Positions 56,964 through 64,000 of a stretch of DNA of 64,000 nt are shown here, one piece after another. This DNA comes from Fictibacillus marinisediminis. Lineage in GTDB: Bacteria > Bacillota > Bacilli > Bacillales > Fictibacillaceae. Positions within the stretch are counted from its first letter, which is position 1. Each line of letters begins with the position of its first letter. The DNA lies in contig NZ_JAIWJX010000002.1 of the NCBI RefSeq assembly GCF_023149135.1, positions 3,224,001 through 3,288,000 of the forward strand. Reading direction: 5' to 3'. The notes under the pieces are model-generated. The model was not told the origin of the DNA, made no database searches, and saw only the letters and a list, made by a program, of their open reading frames with translations. Position numbers and translations under genes: made by a program.

Positions 56964-58508
56964 GTGAGAATGAAATGGATTGGGATTACAGCTGCTGCAT
57001 CTCTATTGCTTTTTTCAAGTCTATCAGAGGTCCATGCTGCCAAGGATTCCAGGCAGCCAGTTGATTTTAAAGGTGCCCACGGTGTCACCGAAACTATTTT
57101 TGACGGAAAAGACGGAAATTGGATGACAACGAAAAATCCGAAGCAGTATGAAGCCGCAACGGTCTATGGAAACCTTGGTCTTGCTCCATACAATTGGGGA
57201 GATAAGTCAATGGGAACAGGCTGGAACAAGCTGTATCAGCCGGCCGAAATTACTGGCACTCAGGTAAACGGCATTTTTGATGATGCCCATTTTGTGGTCA
57301 GAGTACCGGATGATTGGAACGGCAAGCTGGTTGTTTCCGGTATTCCTGCTACTCGGAATGAAACCTCGACAGACCTTCTCTTCAGTGACTTTATGCTGGC
57401 TAAAGGATATGCATTTGCAGCCAGTGATAAAGGAACTCAAGGGACAGCCGATCCTAATGATCCTTTTGCCAAAGTGAAAAATGCTCTTGCCAGTGAGGAT
57501 GACAGCATTCCCGAATGGCACCAAAGGTTCCGGCAAGTAACCATCGCCGCTCAAAACTATCTTGTTAAACACTATTCAGATCAGCTTATCAAGAGAAACG
57601 ACAGAAAAAATCCCGCAAGTAAACTGATCACCCCTCATCACCGCGTACCGACGTATGCGGTCGGCATATCCAATGGAGGCTATGTCGTCCGCTATGCGCT
57701 GGAGCATGACGGCATGAAAAAAGCAGGGCACCCCCCTTTATTTGACGGAGGCATCGATTGGGAAGGTGTATTATGGAGAGCTCATGATCCCAATCTGATC
57801 ACGTCTCTCACTCCTGTTGTCAACCATACAGAAAAAGCGCTGTATGGTACTCCTGCAGAACAAAAAACCGCACGCGAGGAGTTATATGAAGCCGGCCTTC
57901 CCAAGGGATCAGAAAATCTATGGAGCTACCATGACCAGGTATACTGGTTTGTAACATTAAATATATACAGAGATGAACTGGATCCATCCGCTCCAAACCG
58001 TCTCGACTGGAGAAACTACTTAAACTTCACGAACGGCGTCCGCGACCGCACCTATGATTCCATTTTTCAAGGCTATGATTATAACTCCCGCCCGGAACAA
58101 GTGAAAAAAAACGTAGAAGGCATTGAAAATACAGGAGAAATCAACGTGCCGCTGATCAGCCTGACTGGTTCATGGGATTCTCTCATTTTCCCGTCTGTCC
58201 ATGCTGATCCATATGACAAGCTCATCAAAAAGAAAGGCCGGGGCAAGCTTCACCGGCTGTATACCATCGAGAAGGGAAATCATGTGGACAGTTTGGTTTG
58301 GAACAGTGCCACAGATGCTAAAAAGGAGCTGCAGCCGCTTCTTCCTTACGTCTATCAATCGTTTGATCTCCTTGTAGACTGGGTCGAGAACAACCAAAAA
58401 GCACCGGATAGCAAGAAAGTTGGAACGCCCAACGACGCTACAAAAGTTATTGATCTAAAAACAGGAAAAGAACGAGAACCGATGACAACCTCTGTCGACG
58501 GAAACTAG
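56964..58508 (+). CDS. Secreted alpha/beta hydrolase, possible (oligo)hydroxybutyrate hydrolase
   Basis: 514 residues. Signal peptide ends near VHAAKDS. Core: oxyanion-type GKLVVSG, nucleophile elbow [13 protein letters not shown] (Ser about residue 237), Asp in LTGSWDSL (about 413) and His in [10 protein letters not shown]. About 180 residues precede the elbow. Extracellular esterases of this layout include PHB depolymerase- and oligomer-hydrolase-like enzymes; the ketone-body genes beside it make hydroxybutyrate esters a fair guess, but not more. GTG follows GGAGG by 7. Confidence 0.7.
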   Translation: MRMKWIGITAAASLLLFSSLSEVHAAKDSRQPVDFKGAHGVTETIFDGKDGNWMTTKNPKQYEAATVYGNLGLAPYNWGDKSMGTGWNKLYQPAEITGTQVNGIFDDAHFVVRVPDDWNGKLVVSGIPATRNETSTDLLFSDFMLAKGYAFAASDKGTQGTADPNDPFAKVKNALASEDDSIPEWHQRFRQVTIAAQNYLVKHYSDQLIKRNDRKNPASKLITPHHRVPTYAVGISNGGYVVRYALEHDGMKKAGHPPLFDGGIDWEGVLWRAHDPNLITSLTPVVNHTEKALYGTPAEQKTAREELYEAGLPKGSENLWSYHDQVYWFVTLNIYRDELDPSAPNRLDWRNYLNFTNGVRDRTYDSIFQGYDYNSRPEQVKKNVEGIENTGEINVPLISLTGSWDSLIFPSVHADPYDKLIKKKGRGKLHRLYTIEKGNHVDSLVWNSATDAKKELQPLLPYVYQSFDLLVDWVENNQKAPDSKKVGTPNDATKVIDLKTGKEREPMTTSVDGN

Positions 58509-58530
58509 GACAGCATCAATAAGAATGAAA

Positions 58531-58566
58531 AGCGCACCCGGTATGAATACAGCCCGGGTGCGCTCT
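58531..58566 (+). terminator. Terminator of the secreted hydrolase gene
   Basis: AGCGCACCCG / CGGGTGCGCT hairpin after the stop. Confidence 0.8.
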
Positions 58567-58587
58567 CGCTTCGATTCAGATAAAAAA

Positions 58588-58612
58588 GGATGCCCGTTCT
58601 ATCTGGCATCCT
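58588..58612 (-). terminator. Terminator of the proline dehydrogenase gene
   Basis: GGATGCC / GGCATCC hairpin with minus-strand TTTTTTATC, 10 bases beyond the stop. Confidence 0.82.
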
Positions 58613-58619
58613 TCAACTA

Positions 58620-59537
58620 TTACTTGCCAAATACACCTTTTAATACAAACATGACGTTGGCAGGACGTTCAGCCAGACGGCGCATGAAGTAGCCGTACCA
58701 GTCGTTTCCGTAAGGGACATAAATGCGCATTTTGTACCCTTCCTGCATGAGTTGATCCTGGCGCTCTACTTTAATGCCGTAAAGCATCTGGAATTCAAAC
58801 TGATCCATCGGAATGGAGTGCTTTTCAACAAGCGCTTTTGTATAGTTGATGATTTCGTCATCATGAGTTGCAATAGCCGTATAATTGCCATTCAACAGGT
58901 GTGTTTCAATTAGTTTTTTATAGTTTTCATCCACATCAGTTTTGTCAGGGAAAGCAACTTCAGAGGATTCCTTATATGCCCCCTTAACAAGACGAAGATT
59001 TGGATGGTAATCATTTAAATCCTTCACATCATCAAGTGAACGGTAAAGGTAAGCCTGAATTACGGTTGAAATATTATCAAATTCACTTTTCAGCTTTTTG
59101 AAGATGTCCAGCGTTTTCCCGCAGCGCGTGTAATCCTCCATGTCGATGGTTACAAATACATTATGCTTCTGGGCAGTTTCCATGATCTTGCGCATGTTCG
59201 CCATCACAAGGTCATCACTGATGTCCAGACCCATAGAAGTCAGCTTTAAAGAAAGCTGGGAATTGACGTTCTCTTTTGCGATAGCTTTGATCGCATCGAT
59301 ACAATGCTCCGTCATTTCCTTCGCCTCGAGCTCGTTGTCGACAAACTCTCCTAAATGGTCGATCGTGACAGGCATACCTTTCTCATTCAGCTTTTTGATT
59401 GCTGAAATGGAGCTGTCCAGTGATGCTCCGGCAACAAAGCGGCTCGCTCCAAACTTGAGGCCGTACCTCTTCGCAAGCTTCGTCATTGTTTTGTTCTTCG
59501 CAAGAAACAGAAAGAAATCTCTCATCGCCTGTTCCAT
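58620..59537 (-). CDS. fadM: Proline dehydrogenase (FadM/YusM)
   Basis: 305 residues of the ProDH TIM-barrel family: FAD-binding and substrate signatures LKLTSMGLDISDD, IDMEDYTRC, RLVKGAYKE and FEFQMLYGIK are complete, and the closing RRLAERPANV matches. It oxidises proline to pyrroline-5-carboxylate. In B. subtilis the fadNAE locus is followed by this gene, named fadM/yusM there. ATG at 59537 follows GGGGG. A palindrome (59721-59741) lies upstream. Confidence 0.9.
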   Translation of the reverse strand: MEQAMRDFFLFLAKNKTMTKLAKRYGLKFGASRFVAGASLDSSISAIKKLNEKGMPVTIDHLGEFVDNELEAKEMTEHCIDAIKAIAKENVNSQLSLKLTSMGLDISDDLVMANMRKIMETAQKHNVFVTIDMEDYTRCGKTLDIFKKLKSEFDNISTVIQAYLYRSLDDVKDLNDYHPNLRLVKGAYKESSEVAFPDKTDVDENYKKLIETHLLNGNYTAIATHDDEIINYTKALVEKHSIPMDQFEFQMLYGIKVERQDQLMQEGYKMRIYVPYGNDWYGYFMRRLAERPANVMFVLKGVFGK

Positions 59538-59841
59538 ATCTTTTCCCCCTATAAATTCAGTATCAGTAATCATCTATTTATCTCTTTTATCGGTGCCAGG
59601 CACCCGAATTACACAAGTGTGTAATTAAGGTGCCTGGCACCGCATAATTTACTGAACTTTCAATGATGTATCCGCTTTAATAATATCATTTATTTTAACA
59701 ATAATGGCTTTTTTGAAAAATTTCGACATTTATTGTCGAAAATCTTCCTTCACCTTACAAGACCACCATTGTTTACCTTAATTATATGAGGCATGATGGG
59801 GAATTTCTTCTTTCCAGCCTGCAAAAACCTCCTTAATACCT
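59538..59841. other. Gap upstream of fadM
   Basis: Contains the repeat pair at 59590-59645 and the inverted repeat TTTCGACA / TGTCGAAA at 59721-59741 (5-base spacer), a candidate operator or hairpin for fadM. No gene. Confidence 0.5.
59590..59645. repeat. Copy of GGTGCCTGGCACC repeat pair upstream of fadM
   Basis: GGTGCCAGGCACC and GGTGCCTGGCACC flank GAATTACACAAGTGTGTAAT. Same family as 30.54 and 45.79 kb. Confidence 0.78.
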
Positions 59842-60093
59842 CTATTTTCCGCTATCCTGGCGGTGCTGTTCGTTTAGTTGCTTGATCTCTGAAATGATCT
59901 CTTTTATTCCTTCTTTGCCTTCTGGATAGCGTTCGTTCCAATGTTTCACAAGAGCGGGCATCGATTTAGCGATATAGGTATATAAAGCCCACATCTTCAC
60001 TTTTTCTTTCTTGTCCTCATCACTGTCTCCAAGCAGCAATTCTGTATATTTCTCCAATAGACCATCAAACTGCTCGCGAAGCTGCTGTTCCAT
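59842..60093 (-). CDS. Small DUF2573-like protein (YusU-like)
   Basis: 83 residues, helical and acidic, with QFDGLLEKYTELLLGDSDEDK and IAKSMPALVKHWNERYPEGKEGI. This layout resembles the YusU/DUF2573 family of small Bacillus proteins of unknown role. AGGGAAT precedes the ATG. Its neighbourhood of unrelated genes gives no clue. Confidence 0.72.
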   Translation of the reverse strand: MEQQLREQFDGLLEKYTELLLGDSDEDKKEKVKMWALYTYIAKSMPALVKHWNERYPEGKEGIKEIISEIKQLNEQHRQDSGK

Positions 60094-60178
60094 GTTGATT
60101 CCCTCCCATTTTCCGTCATTGTAACAATAGCGATATGAAAAAGAAAGCCTGGCAAAATAAACTTCTTTTCATTCCATG

Positions 60179-61270
60179 TTATTTCCACCAAACCCTTTGG
60201 GGATAGTTCTCTCTGCCAATGATGACCGCTTCTCCAATTTGAGGAGCAGCAACGGGGACATTTCTTTTCCCCGCTTCTTTCGTCACGCGTTCGATCGGAT
60301 CAGTCCAATCATGCAACGCCAGCGTAAATGCTGACCAGTGAATGGGGATAAGCAAGTCACCTCTCACATCAATAAATGCCTGAACCGTTTCCTCTGGCAT
60401 CATATGAATCTCTGACCAGCGATCGTCATACTGTCCGCATTCCATCATCGCTGCATCAAATGGGCCATATCGATCTCCAATGTTTTTAAAATGAGGGCCA
60501 TACCCGCTGTCCCCGCTAAAAAATATTTTAGACTGCTTTCCTTTGATCACCCATGAACACCATAGGGTCGCGTTCCGATCCGTTAAACTTCGCCCGGAAA
60601 AATGCCTGGCAGGTGTACAGACAAGATGAAGCCCTTCCCACTCCATTTCATCCCACCAGTCATGTTCACTAATTCGCCCGGATTCTACTCCCCAACTCTC
60701 CAGATGGCTCCCCACTCCGAGCGGGACAAAGAACCGCCCTGCTTTTTCTTTCAATTTTTTGATGGAACGGTAATTAAGATGATCGTAGTGATCGTGTGAA
60801 AAAAAGACCGCATCAATGAAAGGCAGATCTTCTACAGAAAACGGCAATGTCTTGCTATACCTCTTCCCTCCGAACATAGGAAAAGGAGAAGGAGCTTGTC
60901 CAAACATCGGATCAAGAAGCATGCGCTTGCCATCCATCTCCAGCATGAGGGCCGAATGGCCAAACCAGGTGATCCTTGTGTTCTTTTCGAGACCATCCTG
61001 TATTTTGAGTTTTACCGTTTTCAGCGGTTGATCAGGTCTTCCCTTTGGATTTCCTTTAATAAAATCTTTGGCGATCGAGAGGGCCGTAGATAATGAGGTG
61101 TCCATCACAGTCGGTGTCTCATTCACAAAATGATCTTGTTTAAATTGAAGCGATTTTTGAAAAGACTGCCTTTTTTGCTTTGACGGTCTACTGCCAAAGT
61201 CGGGGTACCCATTCATAAAAAAATACACAAAAAGAAAAAGCCCAATAATCGTGAATAAAACAGCCATCAT
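60179..61270 (-). CDS. Membrane-anchored metallo-beta-lactamase-fold hydrolase (NAPE-PLD/UlaG type)
   Basis: About 363 residues. One N-terminal membrane helix (MAVLFTIIGLFLFVYFFMN), then the MBL domain: FGHSALMLEM, FFSHDHYDHLN (HxHxDH), FSGDSGYG and IPIHWSAF carry the metal ligands. The region RMLLDPMFGQAPSPFPMFGGKRY is typical of the NAPE-phospholipase D/UlaG branch. Substrate unknown. ATG at 61270 has GGTGGAG 6 bases upstream. Confidence 0.82.
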   Translation of the reverse strand: MMAVLFTIIGLFLFVYFFMNGYPDFGSRPSKQKRQSFQKSLQFKQDHFVNETPTVMDTSLSTALSIAKDFIKGNPKGRPDQPLKTVKLKIQDGLEKNTRITWFGHSALMLEMDGKRMLLDPMFGQAPSPFPMFGGKRYSKTLPFSVEDLPFIDAVFFSHDHYDHLNYRSIKKLKEKAGRFFVPLGVGSHLESWGVESGRISEHDWWDEMEWEGLHLVCTPARHFSGRSLTDRNATLWCSWVIKGKQSKIFFSGDSGYGPHFKNIGDRYGPFDAAMMECGQYDDRWSEIHMMPEETVQAFIDVRGDLLIPIHWSAFTLALHDWTDPIERVTKEAGKRNVPVAAPQIGEAVIIGRENYPQRVWWK

Positions 61271-61349
61271 ACGATTCTCCACCTGTTCTTTTTTTCTAGT
61301 ATGTTCCTGTTTTCAGTATACAATGACTCCCGCCCTAAACATCAAAAAA

Positions 61350-61375
61350 AGACCGATGCACGAGGCATGCGGTCT
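61350..61375 (-). terminator. Terminator of the CopD-like gene
   Basis: AGACCG-ATGC / GCAT-G-CGGTCT hairpin with minus-strand TTTTTTTGATG, just beyond the stop at 61383. Confidence 0.85.
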
Positions 61376-61382
61376 ATTATAT

Positions 61383-62465
61383 TCAAATCGACACAGAGAA
61401 CATAACAGCAAGATACAGCACCAACGCTGATCCAGCAGTCAGCAGGAAAACAAATAATGAACGGACACTCTTTCGGATACAGAAAATGGCGGCCAAAAGT
61501 AAAAGAAGAGCACCAGCAGCTAACAGTCCTGTAAAGGCATTCGGACCAAGATGTACTGATGTCCCCGCATGCACGCCCTTTTCAATAAACGCGGTAAAGA
61601 GCCGTGACGGCTTTTGAAAAGCCAGGGTTTGCGATACATCATGAGGAGGTTCCTGCTGTACCATAACGGAGGTCGCAATAAAGATCAATAGAAGGAACAC
61701 ACTTTCCAGCCTCATCCACCTGTAGGGTGAAAACGACGGATCGCTCGTTTTCCTCCGGATCCAAATCGAGTTGACCAGCGCGTAAAAAATGACAACAACA
61801 AGCAGCACATGCTTGATCAAAAGAGCCTGTCCGTAGTTCATCATCCATGAATTATAATATTGCGGAACAATGTAGCTCATCAGCCAGATCCCCGCACCGA
61901 TGGTCACACCTAGACAAACTAGCGCAAACGGTGTAAACCATTTTAAAAAGACAGGAATCTTCTCACGGTCTTTGGAGAACCAGCTTACGGCCAACAACGT
62001 CCCTGTCCAGCCGGTTACGGCAAGAAAGTGGAGAGAATGAGCAGCAAGGCCTCCCCATTCATTCAGCGTTGCGGCATGGCTCGTATAGCCGACAGCAGCC
62101 GTGATCATCACCCCGATAAACAAAGATAGCTTAGCAAGAAACCGGTCCTTGGAGACATCATTAAAGTAAACAAGAACAAACAATAGAAAAGAGAGGGCAA
62201 GAATAAAGAACCAGCCCTTTCCGATATCAAAGGAAAATAAAATATCATTCAGTGTGGGCCAGAATCCAAAGTCCTTTCCCAAACCTAACGCCAGTTCAAG
62301 AACTTGGGAAAAAGCAGCAACAGGTATGAGGAAGATGCAAACCAGCAGCCACTTTTTCTGCATATGAATAAAGGGACGCTTCTCAACAGGCATTGAATAT
62401 AAAAGAAACGTTCCAATAAAAAGTGAAAAAACAAAATATAATACAGCTTTCGCAACAAACAGCAT
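61383..62465 (-). CDS. Copper-resistance CopD-like membrane protein
   Basis: 360 residues with about eight membrane helices. Conserved CopD features are the paired His near helices (GYTSHAATLNEWGGLAAHSLHFLAVTGWTGTLL, IKHVLLVV) and the C-terminal hydrophobic pair. Similar to the CopD domain of Bacillus YcnJ. Copper uptake is the family role; no copper chaperone or YcnI is next to it, so it is inferred. Confidence 0.82.
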   Translation of the reverse strand: MLFVAKAVLYFVFSLFIGTFLLYSMPVEKRPFIHMQKKWLLVCIFLIPVAAFSQVLELALGLGKDFGFWPTLNDILFSFDIGKGWFFILALSFLLFVLVYFNDVSKDRFLAKLSLFIGVMITAAVGYTSHAATLNEWGGLAAHSLHFLAVTGWTGTLLAVSWFSKDREKIPVFLKWFTPFALVCLGVTIGAGIWLMSYIVPQYYNSWMMNYGQALLIKHVLLVVVIFYALVNSIWIRRKTSDPSFSPYRWMRLESVFLLLIFIATSVMVQQEPPHDVSQTLAFQKPSRLFTAFIEKGVHAGTSVHLGPNAFTGLLAAGALLLLLAAIFCIRKSVRSLFVFLLTAGSALVLYLAVMFSVSI

Positions 62466-62572
62466 ACGAGAAAAAATCCCCCTGTGTAGTTTTGTATGTA
62501 CCTTTAGTAATCTACCATAAATTCACAAGAGACACCACTTAGAGGATGCGGCCACTCCGTTGGTTACCTAAA

Positions 62573-62606
62573 AAAAAGCAAGCTCCTTTAAGGAACTTGC
62601 TTTTTA
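62573..62606 (-). terminator. Terminator of the coiled-coil membrane protein gene
   Basis: AAAAAGCAAG...TCC / GGA...CTTGCTTTTT hairpin just beyond the stop at 62615. Confidence 0.82.
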
Positions 62607-62614
62607 AATGCATA

Positions 62615-63391
62615 CTAGACTCTTTTTTTCATTCTTTTGGCGGTACTGCGAAATTCCTTCAGTCCTTTTCTTGTGATATTGAAATTCTGATCCACGTAGC
62701 CTGCTTGCAGCAGTGACTCAGATACTTCCTGGCTTATTGTTGGCTGAATGGATTTTACTTTTTGGTTCAATTCATCGAACGTCGCCCCTAGAATAACGTC
62801 CTTTCCAAGGACAGCCACTACATCATTGATGCTGTTGACTGTCCCGCTTTCTGCAGGGGAAGGACCGTTTGCAAATTCATCCGCATCCTCAAGCTGAGCA
62901 GATACCTTGTCCGCTTCCATCTGAATCAGCGCTGCTTCCTTCTCTTTTTGCAGAAGGTAATCAATATAATCTCTCTTGTCTTCATGCTCAAGATCTTGAC
63001 TCAGTAGCAGACGGTCGATGATTTCATTTTGAACCTTTTTTACCCGCTTGAGCTGGTCTTTATGCTCTTCAAGGGTTTGCACCAATTCTTCTTCATTTTT
63101 TACAGGGACATTCTCAGCATAAGCCGCTGTACTTTCCATTTTCTTGTTTCGTTTCAAGAGCCCCGGCGCGCTGCCCCCTAATAAGCGGACAATCTCGTTT
63201 ACCTTTGAGTAAAACAGCACCGCGATGGCAATCGCAAATACGGCTAAAATAAATGATAATAAATCCGAGAAATGAAACGTAAATTTTGCTGTCGCTACTT
63301 TAAACATGAGTACCATGCAGAACAGGCTGATCAGTATGATCTTAAACCAGCTGTTTCTGTTTTTAATCTTATCGTCCATCGTTTGTTTCAT
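62615..63391 (-). CDS. Membrane protein with cytoplasmic coiled coil, function unknown
   Basis: 258 residues. Two hydrophobic helices (IILISLFCMVLMFKVA, about 18-33, and LLSFILAVFAIAIAVLFY, about 44-61), then a Glu/Lys-rich coiled coil over residues 95-165, and an ordered C-terminal part with INDVVAVLGKDVILGATFDEL and LLQAGYVDQNFNITRKGLKEF. GGAGG precedes the ATG. I do not recognise the family. Confidence 0.68.
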   Translation of the reverse strand: MKQTMDDKIKNRNSWFKIILISLFCMVLMFKVATAKFTFHFSDLLSFILAVFAIAIAVLFYSKVNEIVRLLGGSAPGLLKRNKKMESTAAYAENVPVKNEEELVQTLEEHKDQLKRVKKVQNEIIDRLLLSQDLEHEDKRDYIDYLLQKEKEAALIQMEADKVSAQLEDADEFANGPSPAESGTVNSINDVVAVLGKDVILGATFDELNQKVKSIQPTISQEVSESLLQAGYVDQNFNITRKGLKEFRSTAKRMKKRV

Positions 63392-63599
63392 TCAAATGTT
63401 CCTCCTTAACTTCCGAAACCACTGCGTTTGAAAATGAGAACTTAACATCATTTCGTGAGCCATTAAGCATATATGGCTATATATGTATTGTAAACAAAAG
63501 GGAATGAATTAGCCAAACGTAAAGAAACCCCATCCCGATTTTCGGGGAGAGGGCAGGGACAAACTGAATGATCCGCAGACTTTCTTTGGACAGCAGAGG

Positions 63600-64000
63600 C
63601 TAGATCAAAACAATTGTCTTATTGCTGCTGATAATTGTTCCCGGATTGTGGCCGTTCTTGCAGATCTCCGAAAATGCGCCCTTCTGATCAAAGTTAAACA
63701 AATGAATCGGAAGCTGATAGTCCTTTGCCAGTATCATCGCTGTCTGATCCATGACCTTTAAATTGTTTTTTATGGCTTCTTCATACGAGAGGGAGACGTA
63801 CCGTTTGGCCTTCTTCTCTACCTTAGGATCACTGCAATATACACCATCTACCCCATGCTTGGCAACAAGCAACGCTTCAGCCCCCATCTCCAGAGCGCGC
63901 TGAACCGCTGGATAATCCGTTGAAACAAAGGGCTGCCCGTTGCCCCCTGCAAAAAGAACGATACTTCCCCGCTCAAGGTACTTTATACTTTTAGCACGGT
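63600..64000 (-). CDS. UMP kinase-like protein, C-terminal part (5' end outside the window)
   Basis: About 133 residues open to the window edge. VFAGGNGQPFVSTDYPAVQRA-type residues, GAEALLVAKHGVDGVYCSDP, NLKVMDQTA and IHLFNF match the amino-acid-kinase fold of PyrH, whose N-terminal half lies beyond the window. It diverges from classical PyrH (AAGTGNPFFTTD is GGNGQPFVSTD here), and the usual tsf-pyrH-frr context is absent, so it is probably a paralogue. A short hairpin near 63527 may end it. Confidence 0.78.
   Translation of the reverse strand, partial: RAKSIKYLERGSIVLFAGGNGQPFVSTDYPAVQRALEMGAEALLVAKHGVDGVYCSDPKVEKKAKRYVSLSYEEAIKNNLKVMDQTAMILAKDYQLPIHLFNFDQKGAFSEICKNGHNPGTIISSNKTIVLI

Overview
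The window reads as a stretch of the main chromosome of a mesophilic, endospore-forming Bacillaceae species. Strong Shine-Dalgarno sites (AAGGAGG), frequent TTG/GTG starts, spore genes (two SASP-like genes, YutH, a YhcN/YlaJ-type lipoprotein), SigI/RsgI and long blocks of Bacillus subtilis gene order (yuzB-yutJ-yuzD-yutI, thr operon, yutH-F, lipA, yunA-F, suf, met, yusD-G, gcvH, yusI, fadNAE, fadM) all point that way. It is not B. subtilis itself: it has a futalosine-type mqnE, a different ketone-body locus and its own intergenic repeat families. Fictibacillus or a relative is possible, but I cannot fix the genus.

Layout. 0-5 kb: 3' part of mqnE, a small Cys-pair protein, FMN riboswitch with ribU, then yuzB, yutJ, yuzD, yutI. 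5-8.5 kb: hom-thrC-thrB on the minus strand. 8.6-10.5 kb: an SDR enzyme and a 2-hydroxyacid dehydrogenase. 10.5-13.4 kb: yutH, yutG, yutF and an alpha/beta SASP. 13.4-15.7 kb: a VOC protein and metY behind a SAM riboswitch. 15.9-21.3 kb: a SufR-like Cys-rich regulator, yutE, DUF3055 gene, yutD, a spore lipoprotein, lipA, yunA. 21.3-25.8 kb: thyA-dfrA, yunC, yunD, yunF. 25.84-29.13 kb: a decayed AT-rich island inserted at the 3' end of sufB. 29.1-34.5 kb: sufCDSUB. 35-40 kb: yurZ-like gene, a phosphoesterase, an RDD protein and metN-P-Q behind a second SAM riboswitch. 40-45.7 kb: sigI-rsgI, yusE, yusF, gsiB, yusG, gcvH, yusI. 45.9-51.4 kb: fadN-fadA-fadE behind a perfect FadR operator. 51.5-58.5 kb: an alpha/beta hydrolase, then a sigma-54-type promoter and ketone-body genes (CoA-transferase A and B, GntP permease, 3-hydroxybutyrate dehydrogenase) plus a secreted hydrolase. 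58.6-64 kb: proline dehydrogenase, small and membrane proteins, and the 3' part of a divergent UMP-kinase-like gene.

How the genes work together. Sulfur and methionine functions recur: metY and metNPQ share SAM-riboswitch control, sufCDSUB builds Fe-S clusters, yutI (Nfu type) may deliver them, and lipA and mqnE are Fe-S radical-SAM users. lipA and gcvH connect through lipoylation. The right half is a carbon block: beta-oxidation (fadNAE), ketone-body use and proline oxidation.

Most of the window is ordinary core chromosome. The parts worth a second look are the sufB-end island with a broken superoxide dismutase gene, three families of intergenic repeats that sit inside operons and leaders, a phased four-copy direct repeat at 2.67 kb, the sigma-54 ketone-body promoter, a SufR-like regulator, and several small or paralogous genes. 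I found no CRISPR array, rRNA, convincing tRNA or intact transposase.
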